In this document: piece after piece, positions 1 through 9,000 of the stretch | How positions within the stretch are numbered: position 1 is the first letter of the stretch | How the letters are laid out: the number at the start of each line of letters is the position of its first letter | Origin: Prevotellaceae bacterium UBA4336 | Lineage (GTDB): Bacteria > Bacteroidota > Bacteroidia > Bacteroidales > Bacteroidaceae | DNA: 46,913 nucleotides | NCBI GenBank assembly: GCA_002394305.1 | Contig: DGTM01000048.1 | Coordinates: 23,331 to 70,243 of the forward strand | Direction: 5' to 3' | Program-made: the position numbers and the translations under genes | The notes under the pieces: generated by a model | The model's database searches: none | Told to the model about the DNA's origin: nothing | The model's input: the letters and a program-made list of their open reading frames with translations, nothing else

Positions 1-1623
1 GGGCAGCGCATCACCCTCCGGAACAACAAGGTCCGCGTCGGCCTCAACAGCAAGGGAGCCGTCGTGGAGGATGCCGAAATCATCGGCTACAAGAGCCGCC
101 TCAGGGACGGCGACGTCATGATTCTCGGCAAGGAAGACGCTTCGATGAAGCTCACCCTGCCCCTCAAGCAGGAGAACCTCTGCCTCTCCGACCTCTCGTT
201 CAACGTCGCCGGACAGACTGACTCCAGCGTCACCTTCGCCGTAGAGCAGGAAGGCAAGCAGCTGCAAGTGCGCTACACGCTTCGCCCCGATGCCTACATG
301 CTCGACATGGACATCACGGCCAAGGGCCTGGAAGGCATGACGATGCCCGGACAGTCCGCCCTGCTCCTCGACTGGAAGGCCACCATCCTGCAGCAGGAAA
401 AGGGTGCCGACTTCGAGAACCGCTACAGCTCCCTCACCTACAAGCGGCAGGACAAGGGCGTGAAGCACCTTGCCGAGACGAGCAACGAGACGAAGACGCC
501 CGAGGAGCCCCTCGAATGGATTGCCTTCAAGAACCAGTTCTTCAGCGCCGTCCTCATTGCCGAGAAGCCCATGACCAAGGCTACGCTCACCACGACGCAG
601 CCCGGCGACGACTACGAAGGCTGGCTCAAGGAGTACCAGGCCACGGCAGAGATTGCCTTCGACGCAGCCGCCGGCAAAGGCTCGCACTTGCAGATGTACC
701 TTGGCCCGAACGACTTCCACATCCTCAAGGACCATAGCAAGATGACTGCTTACGGCTCGGATGCCGACCTCGACGAACTCGTTTACTTAGGCTGGTGGAT
801 ATTCCGTTTCATCAACCGCTGGTCTATCCTCTACATCTTCGACTGGCTCAAACATGCCGGTCTGCCAATGGGACTTGTCCTCTTCCTGCTGACGGTAATC
901 GTCAAGGTGGCAGTCTGGCCGACACAGAAGAAGAGCTACATGAGCAGTGCCAAGATGCGTGTGCTCAAGCCGAAGCTCGACGAACTCTCCAAGCAATATC
1001 CCAATCCCGACCAGGCGATGCAGAAGCAGCAGGCCATGATGCAGCTCTACAGCCAGTATGGCGTCAGCCCAATGGGTGGCTGTCTGCCGATGCTCATACA
1101 GGCGCCTATCTGGATTGCATTGTTCAACTTCATTCCCAACGCCATCGACCTGCGCGGCGAGAGCTTCCTCTGGGCCGACGACCTCTCTGCTTATGACGAC
1201 CTTATCCGCTGGAGCACCGACCTGCCCCTCATCGGCAACCACTTGAGCATCTTCTGCGTCCTCTTTAGTGCGACGAACCTCATCAACACCTGGATTTCGA
1301 TGCGCCAGCAGCAGAACCAGTTCACTGGCGAGCAGGCGCAGCAGATGAAGATGATGCAATGGATGATGTACCTCATGCCGTTGATGTTCTTCTTCATGTT
1401 CAACGGCTACAGCAGCGGCTTGAGCTACTACTACTTCGTGTCGGGCCTCATCAGCATCCTCACGATGTGGTATCTGCGTTGGTCAACCGACGACAAGAAG
1501 CTCCTTGCCGGCCTTGAAGCCTACCACGAGCAGCACAAGAACGACCCGAAGAAGGTGTCCGGCCTGCAAGCTCGCCTCGAGGCCCTGCAGAAGATGCAGG
1601 AACAACAAAAGGGGAAAAGGTGA
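1..1623 (+). CDS. yidC: YidC membrane protein insertase, 5' end cut by window edge
   Basis: This gene encodes the inner-membrane insertase/chaperone that folds and inserts membrane proteins, alone or with SecYEG. The reading frame is open from base 1, so the gene begins upstream; about 540 codons are visible, and Bacteroidetes YidC is usually a little over 600 aa. The first ~240 visible residues are the beta-rich periplasmic domain. The conserved membrane core follows, starting with the hydrophobic segment MGLVLFLLTVIVKVAVWP. The loop after it has the typical QKKSYMSSAKMR and the SPMGGCLPMLIQAPIW signature. The position normally held by the hydrophilic-groove Arg of Gram-negative YidC appears as Lys in VIVKVAVWP. 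The tail is Lys/Gln-rich and ends QQKGKR, as expected for a ribosome-contacting C-terminus. The next gene starts 46 bp downstream on the same strand. The family call is very secure. Confidence 0.96.
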   Translation, partial: GQRITLRNNKVRVGLNSKGAVVEDAEIIGYKSRLRDGDVMILGKEDASMKLTLPLKQENLCLSDLSFNVAGQTDSSVTFAVEQEGKQLQVRYTLRPDAYMLDMDITAKGLEGMTMPGQSALLLDWKATILQQEKGADFENRYSSLTYKRQDKGVKHLAETSNETKTPEEPLEWIAFKNQFFSAVLIAEKPMTKATLTTTQPGDDYEGWLKEYQATAEIAFDAAAGKGSHLQMYLGPNDFHILKDHSKMTAYGSDADLDELVYLGWWIFRFINRWSILYIFDWLKHAGLPMGLVLFLLTVIVKVAVWPTQKKSYMSSAKMRVLKPKLDELSKQYPNPDQAMQKQQAMMQLYSQYGVSPMGGCLPMLIQAPIWIALFNFIPNAIDLRGESFLWADDLSAYDDLIRWSTDLPLIGNHLSIFCVLFSATNLINTWISMRQQQNQFTGEQAQQMKMMQWMMYLMPLMFFFMFNGYSSGLSYYYFVSGLISILTMWYLRWSTDDKKLLAGLEAYHEQHKNDPKKVSGLQARLEALQKMQEQQKGKR

Positions 1624-1669
1624 AAAGTCGAAAATTAATTGAATAAAGATTAAATACTAAGGATTAAAG

Positions 1670-3907
1670 ATGAGACTTAACAACCATTCATTCTTTCATT
1701 TTTTCATTCTTTCATTATTACTTATGTCTTGCGGTACACAAAAGGAAAGCGACAAGGTCAACATTGAAAAGCAGACCATTCAGCTCGAGGGCGACTTGAT
1801 GACGCCTGAGGCGCTTTGGGCAATGAGCCGCATCGGCGGCTATCAGGCCTCGCCCGACGGCAAGCACATCGCCTTCCAGATGGGCTACTACAGCGTAAAG
1901 GAAAACAAGAGCCACCAGGTGCTTTGGATGATGAACGCCGACGGCAGCGAGCAACGACAACTGACAACCGATGCCGAGAACGAGACCGACGTGCAATGGC
2001 TGGACAACGAGACCATCGCATTCCTCCGTGAGGGTGAGGTTTGGAAGATGGGCTTTGACGGCAACGGCCGCAAGCAGATGAGCGAGACCGAAGGCAAGGT
2101 CGAGGGCTTCCTCTTCGCTCCTGATGGCAAGAAGGCTATCCTCCTGAAGAGCATCGACTTCAATGAAATCATCCAGAAGAACCCCGAAGACCTGCCCAAA
2201 GCGACCGGTCGCGTGGTGAACGACTTGATGTATCGCCATTGGGACCACTATGTGGAGAGCATCCAGCATCCCTTCCTCGCAGAGGTCAATGGTCAATGGT
2301 CAATAGTCAACGAAAGGGACATCCTCGACGGCTATCCCTACGAGTGCCCGATGGAACCGTTCGGCGGCATCGAACAACTGGCTTGGAGTCCTGACTCGAA
2401 GTTCATAGCCTTCACTTGCCGCTGCCTGACTGGTATCGACTACAGCATCTCCACAGACTCCGACATCTTCCTCTATGATGCGGAAAGCAAGGACATGAGC
2501 AAGACAAAGAACCTCTGCAAGAACTGCGGCGAGTTCGACGTCGTGCCCGATGGAGGCTTTGTTGACAGTCCGGACCACATCTGCAATCCCACCAAGACAC
2601 TCAAGGACCAGTTCATCAACACGAACCTGAAAGACAGCAACGTCGGCTATGACATCAATCCTAAGTTCTCTCCCGACGGACGCTACGTGGCTTGGCTCTC
2701 GATGGAGCGCGACGGATACGAGAGCGACCGCCAGCGCCTCTGCATCTACGACCTGAAGGAAGGCACCAAGACCTACGTCACGGAGTCGCTCGACTCCAGC
2801 GTCGATGACTTCTGCTGGGCACCCGATTCCTATACATTATATTATATAGCGGTATGGCACGCTATGGAGCACCTCTACCGTACGAACCTCAAGGGCGAGG
2901 TGACACAGCTTACCGATGGTCATGCTTCTGCACAGTTCTTTGGTGACTTCGGCTCTCTCCAGATGCTGAACGAAAAAGAAATCCTTGCAGAACGCCACAG
3001 CTTCTTTGCTCCTGCTGACCTCTACGTCGTTACACCAGGCGATACCATTGCCGACACACAGGTCAAGCAAATAACCGAGGTCAACAAGGACATCCTCGAA
3101 CAGCTTGCTCAACCTGGCATCGACATGCGTTGGGTGAAGACCACCGACGGAAAGGAAATGCTGACGTGGATTGTCCTGCCGCCTCACTTCGACCCCGCGA
3201 AGAAGTATCCCACGCTGCTCTTCTGCGAGGGCGGTCCGCAGAGTGCCGTCTCGCAGTTCTGGAGCTACCGCTGGAACTTCATGATTATGGCCTCGCAGGG
3301 CTATGTGGTGATTGCTCCGAACCGTCGCGGCGTGCCGGGCTTCGGGCAGGAATGGCTCGAGGAAATCAGCGGCGACTGGACCGGACAGTGCATGCAGGAC
3401 TACCTCTCCGCCATCGACGATGCCGTGGAGAATCTTCCCTACGTCGACAAGGACCGCCTTGGAGCCGTAGGAGCCTCGTTCGGCGGCTTCTCGGTCTACT
3501 ATCTGGCAGGCCACCACGAAGGCCGCTTCAAGTGCTTCATCGCGCACGACGGCGCCTTCAACCTCGAGGCGATGTACACCGAAACGGAGGAGAACTGGTT
3601 CAGCAACTGGGAGTACGACGATGCCTACTGGAACAAGGACCAGACCGCACGCGCCCGCCGCACCTACGAGAACTCGCCGCACCGCTTCGTCGACAAGTGG
3701 GACACGCCCATCCTCTGCATTCACGGCGAGAAGGACTACCGCATCAATGCCACGCAGGGCATGTCGGCCTTCAACGCTGCCCGCATGCGGGGCATCGAGG
3801 CGCAGCTGCTCATCTTCCCCGACGAGAACCACTGGGTGCTCAAGCCCCAGAACGGCATCCTCTGGCAACGCACCTTCTTCGCCTGGCTCGACCGCTGGCT
3901 GAAATAA
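1670..3907 (+). CDS. S9-family dipeptidyl/prolyl oligopeptidase, lipoprotein
   Basis: This is a serine peptidase of family S9 that cleaves dipeptides or short peptides, predicted to be lipid-anchored on the periplasmic side. The signal peptide ends in the lipobox LLMSC, so the lipidated residue is Cys21. Residues ~45-480 contain WD/PD40-type beta-propeller strands such as QASPDGKHIAFQ and FSPDGRYVAWLS. The C-terminal alpha/beta-hydrolase domain (~500-745) carries the nucleophile motif GASFGGF (Ser603), Asp689 in HGEKDYR and His721 in DENHW, so the triad is complete. Length (745 aa) fits the family. The signal-peptide core is encoded by four 8-bp tandem repeats, and a 7-bp repeat lies in the propeller near 2284-2311. 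The MFS transporter follows after 92 bp, so peptide cleavage and uptake may be linked (inference). DPP4/DPP5-like subfamily is not resolved. Confidence 0.93.
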   Translation: MRLNNHSFFHFFILSLLLMSCGTQKESDKVNIEKQTIQLEGDLMTPEALWAMSRIGGYQASPDGKHIAFQMGYYSVKENKSHQVLWMMNADGSEQRQLTTDAENETDVQWLDNETIAFLREGEVWKMGFDGNGRKQMSETEGKVEGFLFAPDGKKAILLKSIDFNEIIQKNPEDLPKATGRVVNDLMYRHWDHYVESIQHPFLAEVNGQWSIVNERDILDGYPYECPMEPFGGIEQLAWSPDSKFIAFTCRCLTGIDYSISTDSDIFLYDAESKDMSKTKNLCKNCGEFDVVPDGGFVDSPDHICNPTKTLKDQFINTNLKDSNVGYDINPKFSPDGRYVAWLSMERDGYESDRQRLCIYDLKEGTKTYVTESLDSSVDDFCWAPDSYTLYYIAVWHAMEHLYRTNLKGEVTQLTDGHASAQFFGDFGSLQMLNEKEILAERHSFFAPADLYVVTPGDTIADTQVKQITEVNKDILEQLAQPGIDMRWVKTTDGKEMLTWIVLPPHFDPAKKYPTLLFCEGGPQSAVSQFWSYRWNFMIMASQGYVVIAPNRRGVPGFGQEWLEEISGDWTGQCMQDYLSAIDDAVENLPYVDKDRLGAVGASFGGFSVYYLAGHHEGRFKCFIAHDGAFNLEAMYTETEENWFSNWEYDDAYWNKDQTARARRTYENSPHRFVDKWDTPILCIHGEKDYRINATQGMSAFNAARMRGIEAQLLIFPDENHWVLKPQNGILWQRTFFAWLDRWLK
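1689..1720 (+). repeat. 8-bp tandem repeat (CATTYTTT x4) inside a signal-peptide coding region
   Basis: The four units CATTCTTT, CATTTTTT, CATTCTTT and CATTATTA lie head to tail. They encode most of the hydrophobic core (FFHFFILSLL) of the S9 peptidase signal peptide. Eight is not a multiple of three, so gain or loss of one unit would shift the frame and abolish the full-length product. Confidence 0.8.
2284..2311 (+). repeat. 7-bp tandem repeat (GGTCAAT x3 + AGTCAAC) inside the S9 peptidase
   Basis: Four 7-bp units lie in the propeller coding region and encode VNGQWSIVN in a probable loop. The unit resembles the intergenic RGACAAY heptamer array at 5641-5776, differing mainly by T for A at the third position. 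Confidence 0.7.
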
Positions 3908-3920
3908 TTTAATAAAACTT

Positions 3921-3973
3921 AGGAAATCCTAGAAACGCCTAGGAAATCCTAGAAATTCCTAGGACATCCTAGG
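3921..3973. repeat. 10-bp tandem repeat (AGRAAATCCT-like x5) before the MFS gene
   Basis: Five near-identical 10-bp units (AGGAAATCCT, AGAAACGCCT, AGGAAATCCT, AGAAATTCCT, AGGACATCCT) followed by AGG fill the centre of the 92-bp gap between the peptidase stop and the transporter start. CCTAGG palindromes occur at several unit junctions. The 26 bases after the array are A-rich and run to the ATG, as is usual for Bacteroidetes translation starts. No clear promoter is recognised. Confidence 0.8.
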
Positions 3974-3999
3974 AAAACCAAAATAAAGAAAAACAAACT

Positions 4000-5619
4000 A
4001 TGACCCAAGCAATTCAAAAGACTCTCCGCGACAGCGCCGGTATGCGCTGGACGGCTCTCCTGCTCTTGGCGCTTGCCATGTTCTGCAGCTACATCTTCAT
4101 GGACATCCTGTCTCCCATCAAGGACCTGATGCAGGAGACCCGCGGATGGGACTCCACAGCCTTCGGCACGATGCAAGGCTCCGAGGTCTTCCTCAACGTC
4201 TTTGCCTTCTTCCTTATCTTCGCAGGCATCATTCTCGACAAGATGGGCGTACGCTTCACCATGCTGCTCTCTACGGTGGTGATGCTCATCGGTGCCTGCA
4301 TCAAGTGGTATGCCGTGGCCGACGGGTTCGCCGGCAGCGGCCTGGAGGCCTGGTTCACGAGCCATCTGAACTACATCCCAGTGTTCGACGAGCTGGGCGT
4401 GTCGCCGTTCTACGACGGGATGCCCGCCTCGGCCAAGTTTGCAGCCTGCGGCTTCATGATATTCGGCTGTGGCGTGGAGATGGCGGGCATTACCGTCAGC
4501 CGCGGTATCGTCAAGTGGTTCAAGGGCCGCGAGATGGCTCTGGCGATGGGCAGCGAGATGGCTCTGGCCCGTCTGGGCGTGGCAACGTGCATGATCTTCT
4601 CGCCCTTCTTTGCCCGTCTGGGTGGCCACGTCAGTGTCAGCCGCTCGGTGGCCTTCGGCGTGGTGCTGATGTGCATTGCCCTCATCATGAGCGTGGTCTA
4701 TTTCTTCATGGACAGCAAGCTGGACGCACAGACAGGCGAGGCTGAGGAGAAGGACGACCCCTTCAAGGTGAGCGACCTGGGGCAGATACTCACCTCGAGC
4801 GGCTTCTGGCTCGTGGCCCTGCTCTGTGTGCTCTACTACAGCGCCATCTTCCCCTTCCAGAAGTACGCCGTGAACATGCTGCAGTGCAACCTCACCCTGT
4901 CGGCTCCCGCCGAGGGTTCGTTCTGGGCTGGCGAGAGCGTCACCATCGTGCAGTATGTCATCATGCTCTTCGTGGCAGCGACGGGCTTTGCCAGCAACTT
5001 CCAGAAGAAGAGCGCCAGCCGGTTCTGCCTGCTCTGCGTCAGCATCCTTGCCCTCGTCTGCTACTGCTACATGGGCTACATGCGGCAGTCGGCCGAGAGC
5101 ATCTTCGCGGTGTTCCCGCTGCTGGCCGTGCTCATCACGCCCATCCTGGGCAGCTATGTCGACCACAAGGGCAAGGCGGCCTCGATGCTCATCCTGGGCT
5201 CGCTGCTGCTCATCTTCTGCCACCTGACGTTTGCCTTCGTGCTGCCGCTGTTCCGCGACTCGGCCGTGGGCGGCGTAGCCATTGCCTACATCACCATCCT
5301 GGTGCTGGGCAGCAGCTTCTCCCTGGTGCCCGCAAGCCTCTGGCCCAGCGTTCCCAAGCTGGTCGACGCCAAGGTCATCGGCTCGGCCTACGCACTCATC
5401 TTCTGGATTCAGAACATCGGCCTGTGGCTCTTCCCGCTGCTCATCGGCAAGGTGCTGGACAAGACGAATCCCGGTGTGACCGACCCGACGCAGTTCGACT
5501 ACACGGCTCCGCTTGTCATGCTGGCCTGCCTTGGCGTCGCAGCCCTCCTGCTGGGCTTCGTGCTGAAGGTGGTCGACAGGAAGAAAGGCCTCGGCCTCGA
5601 GGAGCCTAACATCCAGTAA
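4000..5619 (+). CDS. MFS-family transporter
   Basis: This is a polytopic inner-membrane transporter of the major facilitator superfamily (539 aa). About twelve hydrophobic segments are visible, the first at residues ~17-40. The loop after the second segment has the MFS motif-A pattern G-x-x-x-D-K-x-G-x-R (G76, D80, G83, R85). A charged central loop (QTGEAEEKDDPFK) separates the two six-helix halves. The start ATG follows an A-rich leader and no better start exists. The substrate cannot be read from sequence. The general look recalls the MFSD1-like branch, whose animal members carry dipeptides. Together with the adjacent dipeptidyl peptidase this makes peptide import a reasonable but unproven guess. 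The next gene is convergent. Confidence 0.88.
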   Translation: MTQAIQKTLRDSAGMRWTALLLLALAMFCSYIFMDILSPIKDLMQETRGWDSTAFGTMQGSEVFLNVFAFFLIFAGIILDKMGVRFTMLLSTVVMLIGACIKWYAVADGFAGSGLEAWFTSHLNYIPVFDELGVSPFYDGMPASAKFAACGFMIFGCGVEMAGITVSRGIVKWFKGREMALAMGSEMALARLGVATCMIFSPFFARLGGHVSVSRSVAFGVVLMCIALIMSVVYFFMDSKLDAQTGEAEEKDDPFKVSDLGQILTSSGFWLVALLCVLYYSAIFPFQKYAVNMLQCNLTLSAPAEGSFWAGESVTIVQYVIMLFVAATGFASNFQKKSASRFCLLCVSILALVCYCYMGYMRQSAESIFAVFPLLAVLITPILGSYVDHKGKAASMLILGSLLLIFCHLTFAFVLPLFRDSAVGGVAIAYITILVLGSSFSLVPASLWPSVPKLVDAKVIGSAYALIFWIQNIGLWLFPLLIGKVLDKTNPGVTDPTQFDYTAPLVMLACLGVAALLLGFVLKVVDRKKGLGLEEPNIQ

Positions 5620-5640
5620 GGAGCTCCCCCGACTTTATAC

Positions 5641-5776
5641 GGACAACGGACTACGGACTACGGACAATAGACAACAGAACGGACAATAGACAACAGAACA
5701 GACAACGGACAACAGACAACGGACAATAGACAACGGACAACGGACAATAGACAACGGACAACAGACAACAGACAAC
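5641..5776. repeat. 7-bp tandem repeat array (RGACAAY)
   Basis: About eighteen copies of a heptamer alternate mainly between GGACAAC, GGACAAT and AGACAAC, with two shortened AGAAC units. The array starts about 20 bp after the transporter stop and ends just before the inverted repeat. Partial reverse-complement copies (TCTGTTCTGTCCGTTG) appear at 5851-5866, on the far side of the inverted repeat. Confidence 0.9.
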
Positions 5777-5781
5777 GGATT

Positions 5782-5848
5782 AAACGGATTGAACGGATTT
5801 ATTCCATGTGCTGAACATCAGCGTGGCATAAATCCGTTCAATCCGTTT
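5782..5848. terminator. Perfect 21-bp inverted repeat; candidate bidirectional terminator
   Basis: The left arm at 5782-5802 begins AAACGGATTGAACGGATTTA. The right arm at 5828-5848 is its exact reverse complement, with a 25-base loop. The arms themselves contain a direct repeat of AACGGATT. Its place between two convergent genes suits a shared transcription barrier. There is no following T-run, so factor-independent termination is not certain. Confidence 0.6.
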
Positions 5849-5876
5849 CGTCTGTTCTGTCCGTTGGCGTCGATGA

Positions 5877-6074
5877 TGACAGAGCGGTGCTTGTCTCATA
5901 AGCGCACGGTGCTTCGCCGATAAGAGCCTGGCTCTTCCCAAATAAGAGCTTAGGTCTTCCGAAATAAGAGCCTTGCTCTTCGGGAATAAGAGCCTGGCTC
6001 TTCTGAAAAAAGCGCTGGGCGCTTCTGAGATAAGAGCCCGGCGCTTCTGGGATAGGCACGTGGCTCTATTCTTC
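5877..6074. repeat. 22-bp tandem array, each unit a small palindrome
   Basis: Units start at 5899, 5921, 5943, 5965, 5987, 6009, 6031 and 6053 with exact 22-bp spacing; a degenerate extra unit covers 5877-5898. The clearest unit core is AAGAGCCTGGCTCTT, a palindrome with 7-bp arms around one base. Others are AAGAGC-CTT-GCTCTT and AAGCGC-TGG-GCGCTT. The last shows paired changes on both arms relative to the first, which suggests the stem is maintained. The final unit overlaps the TAG stop (6066-6068) of the 5522-aa gene. The period is not a multiple of three, so the array is not coding except at that overlap. Confidence 0.9.
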
Positions 6075-9000
6075 TCCGACCACGACCTTTGTGTCCTTCA
6101 GGACCTCGCCGGCATTGCCGCCGCCGAAGACGTTGCCATGGATGACGGAGCCGTGCCCGACGTTGACCAGCGTCCAGATGGACGAAGCGTATCCGCTGCC
6201 CACGCTGGGCTCGCCGCGGCTACCGCCGAACACATTGCCGCCATATCCGGCCGCCACACCCGTCAGACTGCCGATGTTGACAGTGCGGAAGGGACCATCT
6301 TCCGTAGGCTTCAGGCCACCGATGTTGACCAGGTTCAGGCTCCTCGTGCCCCAGACGGACGGGTTGGAGTAGTCCGTAGCAGCTATCATGGCTGCGTAGT
6401 CGTGCTGCGTTATCTTCGGGGGACCCACAGAGGCCAGCGAGCCACCGCCGGCCACGTTGCGATAGACCGTACCGCCCAGGACGTCCACCCGCGTGAAGTG
6501 GGTGACGGAGCCTGACGACTGGCTGAAACCCGTCTCCGAGTAGTTCAGTCCGTCGATGGGAAAGACACCGTCTGTTTTGTCGTCGCCATTGAAGTCGAAC
6601 GCATACTCGCCGATGCCGGAGCCCGCGCCGTAGACATTGCCACGGTAAAGCCAACCTGGTGCATTGATGTCGGTAGAACCGACGCGGGCCTGGTTCGCCT
6701 CGGTGAAGTCCAGGCCTATCGTGCCGCCATAGACCTTGATGTGTGTGCTGCGGCGCACGTGTCCGTCCTCGCCGCCGCCATAGACGGTGCCAAGGATAGT
6801 CGGGCCGCTCTCGGTGGTGCTTGCTCCGATGGTTACATCCGTCTCGTTGACATAGCCGGTGAAGAACGCCGGGCATGTGAGGTAGCGCGGCGTCTCGTCT
6901 GTCTCGGGCACAACGGGCGCAGCCTCGCCGCGGCATCCGCCGAAGATGTTGCCGTATGGCAGGCCGTCCTTGTAGGAGGCCTCCGGATGGTCGCTGTCGA
7001 TGTAGCCCACCGTGCCGCCGGTGACGGAGACGCTGGTCTTGCCGCTTTCGAGGAAGGCCTTGCTGTCATCGCTCACGTCATCCCACAGGTTGCCGGTGAG
7101 GGTCTCTCCATAGCCAGACGTGGAGTAGTCGTCCGCTCCGCCGGAATAGTTGCCCTTGCCCACGGAACCCAGGTTGCCGCCGCCGTAGATGTTGCGCAGC
7201 ACCAGGCCGTCGGCCATTGCAACGGACGTGTTGCCGTACACCTTGCCGGAGTGGATGCTGTAGGTATCGGCTTTGTACTCCTCACCGCCCGCAATGCGCT
7301 TCAGCTTCCGGGTGTAGGTGCCCTTGCCTTTGCCGCCACCATAGATGGAATGGCCCACCAGACCATTGGTCATCGTGACGGACGTGTTCTCGTAGACAAG
7401 GCCGTCCTCGCCGCCGCCATAGACAGAGCCGGCTATGGCGTTGACAAGCTTTTCATCGCCGTCCTTGAGGTCGATTCTAATCTTGGCCTCCTCGCCCTCC
7501 ATGACAGCCTTGACAGCATCAACGCTGGGTTCGAAGCTGATATTCACGGTAGCCGTCTTTACAGAACCCGGGTGCATCACCTCCAGGGTGGCGTCGCCCG
7601 CTTTGCCTCGTGCGCCGCCGAAGACGTCGCCGTTGTCGGAGCCGGTCGTGCCGATGCGGCCGCCGTAGATATTGACGGTGGAATGGCCGTTGCTGCCATG
7701 AATATCGGGCTTGTATGTGAAGATGCACGGCCAGCTGAGCTTGAACTTATCCTTGTTGGCTTCGAAATCCAAGTCTTTGGTTATCACGCCTACCGAGCCC
7801 ATCGAGCCGCCGCCGTAGACATTGTGCGTCACCAGACCGCCGTAGATGTTGACGTTGGTGTCGCCGGAGACGCTGCCCGACCAGGGGTTGTTTAGTTCCA
7901 TTGTTTCTCCTTCGTCTTTCACTCCATTATCGTTCTTATCATCCCACTTCTCGTATGTGTCCGTACCGCAACCGGCACCGTAGATGTTGCCGCGGGTAAT
8001 CATGGCCTTCTTGTTGATGTCGGGATTACCGTAGTCGAACCAATCCTCACCTTCCTGAATACCGACAGTGCCGCTGTACATCGTCACCGTTGCGTTGTTG
8101 TTGTTATGGCCGTTCTCGCCGCCGCCATAGACGGAGCCTTTGATGACAGGGCCTGTTGCAGAGCCTTCCGTGCCGATGGTGACGTAGGACTTGTTGACGT
8201 ATGCAAAGCGGTCATAGGGATCCTTGAGAGTAGGTTTGCCAAACACCGATGAAGGTTCGGGAGCAGCCACATCGCCTCGCGACGAGCCGTTGACCATACC
8301 GTTGTCGCGACCGCTGATACCTATGGTGCCGCCTGTGATGGTGACCTTGGCGATGCCGTTCTGGTCGGTGACGCTGTAGTCAGGATTCGTCCAGCCGTAG
8401 GGCACGCCGACGGGAACGTAGTCGGGATCGCCGGCGGCTGGATTGTTGGGATGGAACTTGCCCACGGAGCCCAGTGCGCCGCCGCCATAGACGTTATGGT
8501 AGATGAAGGGCTCGCCCTCCACCGTGCCTGCGCTGATGCTGACGTTGGTGTTTGTCTGCACCACGCCCACCAGCGGGTTGAGGTTCGTACCCTTGCCGCC
8601 GCCATAGACGTTGCCCATCGTAGCGCCGCCGAAGAGGACGTAGCCGGGGTCATCGAGGTCCGATTTGGACTTGGGCTTCACCTCGTCTCGGCCTATCTTG
8701 CCGCCGCTGATGCTGACGTGCGTACTGCCGCCCACGGCTGCAACCTCGCCACCGCCAAAGACGCTGGCCCTGACGTGGCCGCCGCTCATGTTGATGTAGG
8801 TGCTGTCGGTAACGAAGGCGCCGAGGTTCTCCACACCGTTGTTCCAGAGCTTCTTCGCATCTGCCGTGGAAGCATCGCTGTTCAGTTTATCCTCCGTTCC
8901 GTAGCCGCCGCCATAGACGCTGCCGAAGGTGTACTTCACGTCGCTGATGTCCTCCGCGGGAACAGGAATGGTTTCCTTCTGGGGGGGAGATGACGTAATC

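Larger units (their letters stand above)
5620..6065. other. Gene-free junction between convergent genes, built of repeats
   Basis: This 446-bp stretch separates the + strand transporter from the - strand giant gene. It holds, in order, a heptamer array, a long perfect inverted repeat and a 22-bp hairpin array, which are listed separately. Short ORFs here run through repeats whose unit length is not a multiple of three and look non-coding. Confidence 0.85.

Noticed and set aside
5838..6059. 73-aa - strand ORF in the hairpin array
   Set aside because: The 22-bp period is not a multiple of three, so the peptide is an accident of the repeat; no leader or neighbour supports it.
5877..6074. CRISPR array
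   Set aside because: Units abut with no unique spacers and no cas genes are present; this is a tandem hairpin repeat.
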